A stretch of 15,761 bases of DNA, taken from assembly GCA_050261415.1 (NCBI GenBank), contig JBLNDG010000183.1:1-15761 (forward strand). The letters run 5' to 3'. Positions within the stretch are counted from its first letter, which is position 1. Each line of letters opens with the position of its first letter. Positions 7,035 through 14,534 of the stretch are shown piece after piece. Made by a program: the position numbers and the translations under genes. The DNA comes from JBLNDG01 sp050261415 (lineage in GTDB: Bacteria; Bacillota; Clostridia; Lutisporales; Lutisporaceae). The notes under the pieces were generated by a model that made no database searches, was not told the origin of the DNA, and saw nothing but the letters and a program-made list of their open reading frames with translations.

Positions 7035-8645
7035 TTATATGTTTTCACAAATGTATTCCCTGTATCTTGGCCCTAATCGCATTAAGCTAAAGATTAATCT
7101 ATTCTGTTCATCTATAAAATTATTAAATAATCTTTGAAATCTCTCTGTAGCCTCCAGCTTAATTTTATCCGCCATGTTTCTATCCCATCCGCTTTCTGCC
7201 AAATCAACTATTTGCTTATACCATGATACATTTAGCTCACTAAAATCGGAAATAATGGAGTTTACCTCTTTTTCATGATCCAGAACAATTTTGTATGCCT
7301 TATCACATTGCAGTTTTTTTGAGAATTGCCTTTTATAGTGTTCAAGTATTACCATGTAGTCAGGGAAATGAGTTTTTCTTACTGCAACACCATTAGCTGC
7401 GTTAAACTCTTGAAGAAATTCAACGATGTCTCTTATTCTTTCATCAATAAAGCGATATCTACGAAGCGCATCGTGTACTCCATCAATTAGCATTCCGTCT
7501 CTTTCGATTTTATTATAAAGAGGAGTACCTTTGTATGCACGATATGAATTTCTTATATAGTCGTAAACACTCGCTAGTTTGTATTTTTCTAAAAAGTCGA
7601 TGTTTTTTCTGATATTTTCAAAGTTAGAGTATGGGTTAATATTAATAAATCCTATATCAAGTCCAATCCCCCATTTCCTAAATAACTCCACGACCATGAA
7701 ATTATCATAAATAGTAGCATTTTTACCATACAATTTCAGATCAAATTCATTTGCTGCTTCAATGCCTACGTATATACCACCTAACCCTGAGTTCTTTAAC
7801 ATACTAAGAAGTTCATCGGTTGCGTGTCTTTGAAATTCCGCACGAACTTCAACTGTGTATGTAATAACAAGATTACGCTTAATTATCTCGGATGCAATTT
7901 CCCACATTCTGTCAAAGTTAAACCCGGGATCCTCAAAGCTTGCATCTATAAAATGATATATTCTGGCATTATAAGTGTTAGTTACATATTCAATTTCATC
8001 AACTACATTTTTGGGACTCCTTCCCTTCCATTTTTTCCAGAATCTATGCGTATAGCAAAAACTACATCTCCCTGTACATCCTCGAGAAGTTGATATTGAA
8101 AAAAATGGCAATTTATTTTCTACCCCTATATCCCTGGCCGGGAAAGGAAGATCATCCATGTTTTCTATAAGCTCCTGAGAACCATTTTCAATGATCTCAC
8201 CTTTTGCATTACGATATATCAAACCCTTAATATCTCCTACGTCTTTACCCTCTTCTAAACTTGTGATAAGCTGCGACCAAACAATCTCTCCTTCATTTTT
8301 TATTACAAAATCAATCATACTCTCTTTTTCCATCATGTCTTTTCCTTCTGCTGAAGGAAGATATCCACCAAGGCATATTAATATATTTGGAAACATTTCA
8401 CGAAGCCTGGCACAAACTCTATAAACCATATCCTTTGATATATCGTACACCGGAAAGCCTACAATATCTGGTCCAAACTCACTTATCCGTTGAAAATTAA
8501 TCTCATGTTCATGTTTTGCCATTAACAATACTTCATTACCATTTTTCCGAGTAACCGATGCAATATAGCAAATACCCAGATCTTCGATTCTTGTGCACAT
8601 TGAGTCGTTAAATAGCATAAGTAACAATACCTTAAGTTTTTTCAA
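7035..8645 (-). CDS. cobalamin-binding-domain radical-SAM protein
   Basis: A 536-residue class-B-type radical SAM protein. The first ~150 residues form a Rossmann-like B12-binding domain (KVLLLMLFND, EDLGICYIASVTRKNGNEV, DIVGFPVYD, CLGGYLPSA, KNEGE), without the DxHxxG histidine motif, so base-off binding without a lower axial His ligand is likely. The radical SAM core follows: SISTSRGCTGRCSFCYT with Cys190, 194 and 197, YHFIDASFEDPG and GGIYVGIEAAN. The remaining ~180 residues are helical and of unknown role. Family members include C- and P-methyltransferases of natural-product pathways and some ring-forming enzymes. Methylation at an unactivated carbon is one candidate role. Translation most likely starts at TTG 8645 behind AGGAGATGA. 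The next gene encodes a discrete ACP, a possible substrate carrier. Confidence 0.87.
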   Translation of the reverse strand: MKKLKVLLLMLFNDSMCTRIEDLGICYIASVTRKNGNEVLLMAKHEHEINFQRISEFGPDIVGFPVYDISKDMVYRVCARLREMFPNILICLGGYLPSAEGKDMMEKESMIDFVIKNEGEIVWSQLITSLEEGKDVGDIKGLIYRNAKGEIIENGSQELIENMDDLPFPARDIGVENKLPFFSISTSRGCTGRCSFCYTHRFWKKWKGRSPKNVVDEIEYVTNTYNARIYHFIDASFEDPGFNFDRMWEIASEIIKRNLVITYTVEVRAEFQRHATDELLSMLKNSGLGGIYVGIEAANEFDLKLYGKNATIYDNFMVVELFRKWGIGLDIGFININPYSNFENIRKNIDFLEKYKLASVYDYIRNSYRAYKGTPLYNKIERDGMLIDGVHDALRRYRFIDERIRDIVEFLQEFNAANGVAVRKTHFPDYMVILEHYKRQFSKKLQCDKAYKIVLDHEKEVNSIISDFSELNVSWYKQIVDLAESGWDRNMADKIKLEATERFQRLFNNFIDEQNRLIFSLMRLGPRYREYICENI

Positions 8646-8822
8646 AAAAGATCATCTCCTTATATATTTTTTAGACTTATTTAGTTCTTAACCAAATAAA
8701 AAATAGTAATAGTGAATATTTTAACCCTATCAAACAGCTCTGCTTTCAATAATACTCTCCGTTTTCCCGGCTTCCGGTTTGATAACCTTATCTGCAATCC
8801 CAAAGTAAATTATGAAATTTCA

Positions 8823-9548
8823 CTAGCTATTCTGTCTGGCTAACATATTACTTTCTATATAATTTTCAATTTGCTTTATACCTGAAGAATCTACCCAGTC
8901 GATATTGCAATGTTCACATAAAGTGAACTTTTTCGGTTTTACAGCTATAGCATTTTCATCATATACATTACCCACTATCCCTAATCCTTCCATATCAACA
9001 CAGCAGGAATTAATCCTCCCGTCCCATAGGACTACAACTACTTCTTCTTCGATAAAGGCTTTACATCCGTTTGGTCTTCCCATATATCCGGTAGGTCTAT
9101 AATGAAGCGGATGTCTGCCGGAGGTACCTGCCCAATCCAAGTAAAAGTCATTCAATATGCCTGCTACAATATCCAGACCTCTGCAACTGCTGATGGCTTT
9201 CTCCGTACTGATGCTGTCATGGTTGGCTAAGATGATTTTAGATAATCCACACTCCTTTAGTCTAATTGCTTTTTCTCTGCTAAGCAAAGTCCCATTTGTG
9301 CTGAAGTATACATAATCAACATATTTTCTTGCGATCTTTATGATATCCTCAATCTGTGGATGAAGCAACGGTTCACCAAAGTTATGCAAGCATACCCATT
9401 TCTGGTTAAGCTTTTTTATAAGCTCCATACAGCGGATAAAAGTCTCTATGGACATCAAACCTTTTTCACGCCATGATTTAGGATGAGGACAATATATACA
9501 TTTTAAATTACATAGGCATGACACTTCTATTTGATAAATATACCTCAA
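8823..9548 (-). CDS. small radical-SAM enzyme with SPASM-like C-terminal cysteines
   Basis: A 241-residue radical SAM protein. CNLKCIYC (Cys13, 17, 20) binds the catalytic [4Fe-4S] cluster. NFGEPLLHP is a GGEP-like SAM-contact motif, and VYFSTNGTLLS follows as in MoaA/SPASM-type enzymes. The C-terminal part has GCKAF (Cys162), LWDGRINSCCVDMEGLGIVGNV (Cys182, 183) and LCEHC (Cys211, 214), the layout of a shortened SPASM domain that would hold an auxiliary cluster. The likely start is TTG 9548 after AAAGGAAG; no better ATG lies before the cluster motif. It lies between AT1 and the cobalamin radical-SAM gene. The substrate cannot be told: oxidation, epimerisation or cyclisation of a carrier-bound or small-molecule intermediate are all possible. 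In-frame sequence continues after the tandem TAG TGA stops. Confidence 0.85.
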   Translation of the reverse strand: MRYIYQIEVSCLCNLKCIYCPHPKSWREKGLMSIETFIRCMELIKKLNQKWVCLHNFGEPLLHPQIEDIIKIARKYVDYVYFSTNGTLLSREKAIRLKECGLSKIILANHDSISTEKAISSCRGLDIVAGILNDFYLDWAGTSGRHPLHYRPTGYMGRPNGCKAFIEEEVVVVLWDGRINSCCVDMEGLGIVGNVYDENAIAVKPKKFTLCEHCNIDWVDSSGIKQIENYIESNMLARQNS

Positions 9549-9617
9549 ACCAATACTTCCTTTACAATTAGACTTGTTTCATACGGTTATAGCAATATAA
9601 TAAATAGTAATTGATAT

Positions 9618-10886
9618 CTATATTATTTTAAAATCGTCAAACATGTAATGCAGCCCCGTTTCATCAAACAACTGATTGAATCTGTCAATACGCTCTTCAA
9701 TTGGGGTCTTTTTGGTTTTAAAAACTGATTTTAGCATTTCTGCCGCTTCATTTATATGCTCAAAATCCGGTACTTTATCTTCTTTCTCAAGCTCTTCTAA
9801 GTTTTTTTGCACCTTTCGATAAGGTTCAATTACTCCTTTTTTATATTCTTCATTATCCCAGTTACTGTTTTTTGTACACACTGCTATTGCAAGACTTCTT
9901 GCTATAAACCTGATCTTTGCCTCCTTTTCACTTAAACCCGATGCAGCGCTTGAAGAAAGTTTTTCTCTAATAATAGCTATATCCTCTTCTATATCAAATG
10001 AATAAGCAGATATGTCAGGTATATTTTTCTTAATCAAATTTTTTAAAACAAATCGAGGGCCAAATTCAATTGCAATATTAATACCTTTCTGGCAGGCATA
10101 TTCCATAGACTTTATCCATTGTACCGGCTTCACTACTTGTAAAGATAAGTTTTCAACAATAGAATCCTTATCGCTATATGGCAATCCTGTGACATTTGAG
10201 ATTACATTATATTTGAGATCCGTAAATGTATATTTTTTAAGTTCTTCTTTTAGTTTTATTGCTACACTCTCCATCAGGGGACAATGAAATGGCGCGCTTA
10301 CTTTAAGTCGTGTGATTTTTGCGTCATTTTCACTTAACATTTTCTCAACCCGTTCTATAGCACTTGTATGACCTGAAATAACAATCTGCTCAGGAGAATT
10401 GTAATTTGATATAACCGCTATCTGCCCGTTTTCAGAACAGCTTTCACATATCTCTCTGATTATATCCACATCAACTCCTGAAACTGCAGTCATCGCTCCT
10501 TCTCCATTACTAATTGCTTCCTGCATCAATCTGCCTCTTTGGCGGACAATTTTTAAGGCATCTGCAAAATTAATGGCGCCTGAACAAGTTAAGGCTGTTA
10601 TTTCTCCCAAGCTGTGACCCGCATATAATTGAGGTATATAATTTATTTCATTCATAAATACACGGAATGCCGCAATGCTTGTTGTTAATATTGCAGGCTG
10701 AGTATTTTCTGTCATAGTAAGTTTTTCCATGCTGCCCTCAAAACATAATTTTTTTAAATCGAATCCTAAAACTTCATTTGCTTCATCAAAGGTATGTTTT
10801 GCAACTTCAAAACGATCTGCTAAATTTTTTCCCATACCAACATATTGCGATCCCTGACCAGGAAATAAGCAAAGCAGTTTAAACAA
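9618..10886 (-). CDS. freestanding acyltransferase AT1, malonyl type, with C-terminal extension
   Basis: A 422-residue standalone malonyl-CoA:ACP transacylase-like protein, expected to load extender units onto carrier proteins in trans. FPGQGSQ begins the domain. TENTQPAILTTS, GHSLGE (Ser92), QRGRLMQEA (Arg117, which would bind the malonyl carboxylate) and APFHCPLM (His201) sit at the same positions as in FabD, and all malonyl-type motifs are intact. FabD-like proteins are about 310 residues. The extra ~100 residues carry AVCTKNSNWDNEEYKKGVIEPY and a helical, charged end, and the same tail occurs in the second AT at 3849-5129. Translation probably starts at TTG 10886, preceded by AAAGGATGA. 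A malonyl-CoA donor is likely; delivery of other units cannot be excluded. Confidence 0.9.
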   Translation of the reverse strand: MFKLLCLFPGQGSQYVGMGKNLADRFEVAKHTFDEANEVLGFDLKKLCFEGSMEKLTMTENTQPAILTTSIAAFRVFMNEINYIPQLYAGHSLGEITALTCSGAINFADALKIVRQRGRLMQEAISNGEGAMTAVSGVDVDIIREICESCSENGQIAVISNYNSPEQIVISGHTSAIERVEKMLSENDAKITRLKVSAPFHCPLMESVAIKLKEELKKYTFTDLKYNVISNVTGLPYSDKDSIVENLSLQVVKPVQWIKSMEYACQKGINIAIEFGPRFVLKNLIKKNIPDISAYSFDIEEDIAIIREKLSSSAASGLSEKEAKIRFIARSLAIAVCTKNSNWDNEEYKKGVIEPYRKVQKNLEELEKEDKVPDFEHINEAAEMLKSVFKTKKTPIEERIDRFNQLFDETGLHYMFDDFKII

Positions 10887-10913
10887 CTCTTGTCATCCTT
10901 TCGTTATAAATTT

Positions 10914-10967
10914 GACTTTACGGCTTGTCCACAAATCCTCTTCATGGACGCTTGTTACCGTAAAGAC
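10914..10967 (-). promoter_or_regulatory. two-tier inverted repeat just upstream of AT1
   Basis: CTTTACGG (10916-10923) and CCGTAAAG (10958-10965) are perfect 8-base complements, and GTCCA (10927-10931) pairs with TGGAC (10945-10949) inside them, making a long interrupted stem-loop. It sits in the 126-bp gap between the acyl-CoA dehydrogenase and the AT gene, about 20 bases before the AAAGGA ribosome binding site. There is no T-run after the stem in the transcribed direction, so it is not a normal terminator. It may be a processing, attenuation or stability element. Seen directly; function unknown. Confidence 0.4.
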
Positions 10968-11012
10968 CATTTTAATGAGACAAGAAATCCTCTATTTTGA
11001 TCGTTACTAAGA

Positions 11013-12173
11013 TTAATAGGATCTGAAAGTATTCGTTGCAATCAATATCTCATGCATTTGCGTTGTGCCCTCAATGATTTCATTTATTCTGGCATCTCTA
11101 TAGTATCTTTCAATATCATGTTCCCCAATGCATCCATTTGCGCCATGAATTTGCACTGTATAATTTGCTACAAGATTTACCATTTTTGAAGCAAAATATT
11201 TTGCATTCCATGTTTCCATTATCGACTCAGGATCTGCGCTATTTCTTAGTAAACCTGCATGATAACACAATAGTCTTGCTGCCTTGATGTTTACAACCAT
11301 TTCCGTTATCATCTGCTGAATTAATTGATGTTTCCTCAATGGCTCTCCAAACTGTTTTCTCTTTCTGGCATACTGCACACTCTTTTCCAGGCATATTTGT
11401 CCAAGCCCTACACATCCCCATGCAATAGTATATCTTCCATAATCCAGGCTGGAAACCGCTACATGGGATAAACCTGTGCCTATTCGACCTATAATATTTT
11501 CCTCACGCAACTGACAATTGTTAAAATCAATATCAGCAATCATTGAAGCCCTGGCTCCAAGAAGTCCTCTCTTCGGTTTTATCGATAACCCCGGAGTATC
11601 CTTTTCTACTATAAATGCAGTAGGAACTCCTTCGCATTGAGCAAAAACTAAAAAGATATCTGCTATCTGTCCCATAGTCGTCCATCTTTTTGCACCATTT
11701 AGTATATAATGGCTATTTGATTTTACCGCTGTGCTTTTAATACTCTTGGCATCACTGCCAACCTCTGGCTCGGTTAAGCAAAAAGCACCGATGATTTCTC
11801 CTCTTGACATCATCGGAAGCCAATAGTCTCTTTGTTCTTGCGTTCCCCATCTAAGAATTGCCAAGGCTACCATCCCATGCACTGTCAGCAAGCTTCTCAC
11901 TGATGAGCATGCTCGCCCGATCTCTTCATTAAGTATACCTATAGTAATCTGGTCTATCCCCATTCCATTATATTCCTTGGGCAGCATAGAACCAAGATAC
12001 CCTTTTTGTGCAAGCATTGCTATTACTTCATCAGAAATGCGTTCTTCCCTGTCAAACTTACCGGCATACGGGCTTATCACATCTTCTGCGAAAGACCTGA
12101 ATTCTTTTCTATATTTTTGAGATTCCAAATCAATTTTCATATGTCTAGTCTCCCTTAACCCATAAAATTTCAT
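11013..12173 (-). CDS. acyl-CoA dehydrogenase-family flavoenzyme (FkbI-like)
   Basis: FAD-dependent acyl-CoA dehydrogenase-family protein of full length (386 residues). Visible signatures are FCLTEPEVGSDAKSIKSTA and RWTTMGQ, the flavin/substrate-binding region. RKRKQFGEPLRKHQLIQQM is the family's C-terminal domain signature, and GANGCIGEHDIERYYRDARINEIIEGTTQ contains the expected catalytic Glu in IEGT. In FkbI-type pathways this enzyme and the 3-hydroxyacyl dehydrogenase oxidise glyceryl-ACP to the 2-hydroxymalonyl stage. The context supports that role over beta-oxidation. Two starts are possible: ATG 12173, with GGAG six bases upstream, or ATG 12140, with GGGAG nine bases upstream. The latter begins MKIDLESQ, closer to the family's usual N-terminus. 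The longer form is listed. Confidence 0.9.
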   Translation of the reverse strand: MKFYGLRETRHMKIDLESQKYRKEFRSFAEDVISPYAGKFDREERISDEVIAMLAQKGYLGSMLPKEYNGMGIDQITIGILNEEIGRACSSVRSLLTVHGMVALAILRWGTQEQRDYWLPMMSRGEIIGAFCLTEPEVGSDAKSIKSTAVKSNSHYILNGAKRWTTMGQIADIFLVFAQCEGVPTAFIVEKDTPGLSIKPKRGLLGARASMIADIDFNNCQLREENIIGRIGTGLSHVAVSSLDYGRYTIAWGCVGLGQICLEKSVQYARKRKQFGEPLRKHQLIQQMITEMVVNIKAARLLCYHAGLLRNSADPESIMETWNAKYFASKMVNLVANYTVQIHGANGCIGEHDIERYYRDARINEIIEGTTQMHEILIATNTFRSY

Positions 12174-12216
12174 TTATATCTCCATAATTTGCATATTTAT
12201 CTGAATTATTGAGCTT

Positions 12217-12456
12217 TTAAGCCGAGATTTTGCTTTCAACAAAGCTAACAATTGAGTTAACAGTCCTGAAATTATTCAAATCCAAATCCTTGTTTTCAAT
12301 CCGCATTTTAAATTCAGATTCCAAAAACATTACAAGCTGCATAGAAAACAATGAATTTACAAATCCCAGTGAAAATATATCATCATCATCTTTAATTTCA
12401 TAATTGCGAAAAAATCTGGATAAAAACTTTTTTATTATTTCCTTTTTATCTTCCAT
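12217..12456 (-). CDS. discrete acyl carrier protein, FkbJ type (hydroxymalonyl pathway)
   Basis: A 79-residue standalone carrier protein. The segment GFVNSLFSMQLVMFLE aligns with the phosphopantetheine-attachment helix; Ser35 in VNSLF is the expected modified residue. The VNSLF(A/S)MQLV wording and the DLDLNNFRTVNSIVSFVE ending are characteristic of carrier proteins from methoxymalonyl/hydroxymalonyl-ACP clusters, unlike the more general DSLD-type ACP encoded at 6734-6991. It should hold the glyceryl, tartronate-semialdehyde and hydroxymalonyl intermediates while the neighbouring enzymes act. The ATG is preceded by AAGGAG at good spacing. It lies between its two oxidising enzymes. Confidence 0.9.
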   Translation of the reverse strand: MEDKKEIIKKFLSRFFRNYEIKDDDDIFSLGFVNSLFSMQLVMFLESEFKMRIENKDLDLNNFRTVNSIVSFVESKISA

Positions 12457-12465
12457 ATTATGTCT

Positions 12466-12487
12466 CCTTATAGTAGTTTAAATAAGG
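12466..12487 (-). promoter_or_regulatory. small hairpin covering the ribosome binding site of the FkbJ-like ACP
   Basis: On the transcribed strand CCTTAT (12487-12482) can pair with ATAAGG (12471-12466) around a 10-base loop. The second arm overlaps the AAGGAG ribosome binding site of the carrier gene that starts at 12456. If formed, this six-pair stem would reduce initiation unless translation of the upstream dehydrogenase opens it. Read by eye and thermodynamically weak. Confidence 0.25.
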
Positions 12488-12546
12488 TATGAGCAAACGT
12501 TCTTCCGGTTAATCTAATGGACTTATATATTCCTAAATCTGTCAAC

Positions 12547-13395
12547 TCAATTGTAAGAATAAAACCCCTCTTGCGTTTTTCTCCCCAGTTTTCCCGCATG
12601 TACCATCTTTCTTAATAAGGGGCAACACCTGTACTTTGAATCCTGATAGCTCTCATACAAAATATCCAGAGAATTAACAACAGTATCTATACCTATAAGA
12701 TCAGCGGTTTCTAAAGGCCCCATTTTATGTCCATAGCATTTTTTAAATATTTCATCCACATCTTTTGGGCTAGCCACCTGCTCTTGAACAATAAAAGCAG
12801 CCTCATTCATAAGCAGGTGTGAAATCCTGTTTGACACAAAACCAGGATAATCATTTACAAGTATGCTTTCCTTGCCAATCGAAGCCAAAAGGCGTTTTAC
12901 CTTTTCAACTGTATCATCAGAAGTATGATACCCTCTTATTATCTCAACAGCGGAAATAAGAAATACCGGATTCATAAAATGCGTTCCAATTACATTAAGC
13001 GGCCTTTTTGTCCATGCCGCGATTTGTGTGATTGAAATACAGGAAGTATTAGCAGCAAATATACAACTATCTTTGCATACCTTATCTATTTTTTTATATA
13101 CATCTTGCTTTACAGCAATTTTTTCTGTTACATTTTCTATAACATAATCACAATCACTAAGTATTTCATAGCAATAAGAAAACTTGATTCTTTTAATTAT
13201 TTCATCCGGATTGTATGATTTTTGATTCCCATTAAAAAGACCTGCAAACCGTATATTATTATATATTTCTTGCTTAGCCTCCACCAAAACATCATCATTT
13301 ATATCAATAAGTATTACTTGATAGCCCGCTTGAGCAAAGACATGCGAAACACCCTTGCCCATAACACCAGCACCTACAACTCCGATAACCTCCAT
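12547..13395 (-). CDS. 3-hydroxyacyl-CoA/ACP dehydrogenase (FkbK-like)
   Basis: NAD-dependent dehydrogenase of the 3-hydroxybutyryl-CoA dehydrogenase family, 282 residues from the chosen ATG, which is the usual family length. It has the Rossmann motif GVVGAGVMGKG (Gly8, 10, 13), an acidic residue after strand 2 (LIDIND), NTSCIS (Ser118), GTHFMNPV (His139), Glu151 in AVEIIRG, and NRISHLLMNEA (Asn189). These match the catalytic Ser/His/Glu/Asn set. Beside FkbH-like, FkbJ-like and acyl-CoA-dehydrogenase genes, its likely role is oxidation of the glyceryl-ACP hydroxyl toward hydroxymalonyl-ACP, not fatty-acid metabolism. The reading frame extends upstream to a TTG at 13425. The ATG at 13395 is preferred because AGAGG lies 8 bases before it and the protein then begins at the Rossmann strand. 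Confidence 0.9.
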   Translation of the reverse strand: MEVIGVVGAGVMGKGVSHVFAQAGYQVILIDINDDVLVEAKQEIYNNIRFAGLFNGNQKSYNPDEIIKRIKFSYCYEILSDCDYVIENVTEKIAVKQDVYKKIDKVCKDSCIFAANTSCISITQIAAWTKRPLNVIGTHFMNPVFLISAVEIIRGYHTSDDTVEKVKRLLASIGKESILVNDYPGFVSNRISHLLMNEAAFIVQEQVASPKDVDEIFKKCYGHKMGPLETADLIGIDTVVNSLDILYESYQDSKYRCCPLLRKMVHAGKLGRKTQEGFYSYN

Positions 13396-13403
13396 AATAC
13401 ACA

Positions 13404-13408
13404 CCTCT
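13404..13408 (-). promoter_or_regulatory. ribosome binding site deciding the dehydrogenase start
   Basis: AGAGG on the minus strand, 8 bases before the ATG at 13395. The upstream TTG alternative at 13425 would add ten residues before the Rossmann strand, which the family does not have. Confidence 0.6.
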
Positions 13409-13467
13409 CTCGTTTTTAAAAACAAAGCTATGCCAGTTTTATTTCGTTAACCAAGCCCTATATAGCG

Positions 13468-14514
13468 TTATTCTATTACCTTTATTTCTACATACTCAGG
13501 CATTGGTTGGATTTGAGAAAGGTCGTTCTCAAAAACCACAAAATTACCGTTTTTCTCAACCTCTTTAAATCCTGCAAATTTATATGTAATATACATCAAC
13601 CTGTTCCGGTCGGTGGACACAAACTCCGCACGAAGGGTAACGCCCTGCTTTTTGGCAAGTCGCATGATATGGTTAAGCATGATGGAGCCTACACCTCTTG
13701 ATATAACACGGCAGGACATAAGCAGAAGTTTTAGTATCCAGACATCTTTCTGAAGCTCAATCAACGCTAGTCCGATGTGCCCATAAGTCCCATATTTGTC
13801 ATCCAGACTGGCAATCAACAATTTATGCTTGTCGGATTTGCGCAGTTCGTCAAGCTCCTTATAGGAATAGGTATATCCTGTTGCATTCAACTGATGTGTC
13901 CGCACCGTCAGTTCTTCAGTACGATGCAGATCATCATCACGTACAGGTGCGATAGTAAGCACCATATCCAATGAAGCCAGAAATTCCTCATGTGGTCCTT
14001 CAAAAGCTTCTTCCGCCTTCTTCCTCTGTATGTCATTCTGATACAATTGCCTCCTGATTTTGGAATCAGCGGTTATAAACTGTGGGGTCATTTCCTGCAT
14101 ATCGGGAATTCGGGCAATATCATCTGCATCAATACACAAAACTTGAGGAAGTACATGCCTTACTTCATTTCTCTCAAACTCCTGGTCATCGACAAACGCC
14201 AAAGTATCTATGCCTATGTTTAAGGATTTTGCTATATTCAGTATAGAAGAGGATTTTGAATTCCAATTTATTTGCGGATAAAGGAAATATTCCTCTAGAC
14301 CGAATTCTTTCAACTTATTTATTGCGGCATTGTACTCATTTTTACTTGCAATAGATTGGAGTATCCCCCTACTATCCAGCACCTTTATTATTTCGGTTAT
14401 TCCTTCACGCAATGCGACATTTTCATCCTCAAGCAAAACACCATTCCACACGGTATTATCCAAGTCCCAGACAACACACTTTATTTTCCTTCCGCCATTT
14501 TCACTTCCGGCCAT
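13468..14514 (-). CDS. fkbH: FkbH-like HAD-family glyceryl-ACP synthase
   Basis: FkbH-type enzymes take the glyceryl group from 1,3-bisphosphoglycerate, remove phosphate and load it onto a dedicated acyl carrier protein. This is the first step toward methoxymalonyl- or hydroxymalonyl-ACP. The 348-residue protein starts directly with the HAD domain: VVWDLDNTVWNG carries the DxDxT motif (Asp17, Asp19). SKNEY and FVDDQEFERNEV supply the later HAD motifs. The C-terminal half is the GNAT-like region typical of the family, with RTHQLNATGYTY, DKYGTYGHIGLA and MSCRVISRGVG. The ATG at 14514 follows a GGGGGGAT-type ribosome binding site. The partner genes follow directly: dehydrogenase, carrier protein and acyl-CoA dehydrogenase. 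Base composition in sampled lines (about 43-48% GC) is higher than in the adjacent dehydrogenase and carrier genes. Confidence 0.93.
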   Translation of the reverse strand: MAGSENGGRKIKCVVWDLDNTVWNGVLLEDENVALREGITEIIKVLDSRGILQSIASKNEYNAAINKLKEFGLEEYFLYPQINWNSKSSSILNIAKSLNIGIDTLAFVDDQEFERNEVRHVLPQVLCIDADDIARIPDMQEMTPQFITADSKIRRQLYQNDIQRKKAEEAFEGPHEEFLASLDMVLTIAPVRDDDLHRTEELTVRTHQLNATGYTYSYKELDELRKSDKHKLLIASLDDKYGTYGHIGLALIELQKDVWILKLLLMSCRVISRGVGSIMLNHIMRLAKKQGVTLRAEFVSTDRNRLMYITYKFAGFKEVEKNGNFVVFENDLSQIQPMPEYVEIKVIE

Positions 14515-14534
14515 TTAATCCCCCCTGTATAATT

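Noticed and set aside
10906..10946. Possible 13-codon leader peptide (MKRICGQAVKSNL) inside the repeat before AT1
   Set aside because: It has no ribosome binding site and no regulatory codon run; most likely chance.
11239..11421. Minus-strand 60-codon frame inside the acyl-CoA dehydrogenase gene
   Set aside because: Alternative frame of a clear full-length enzyme; no independent start signal seen.
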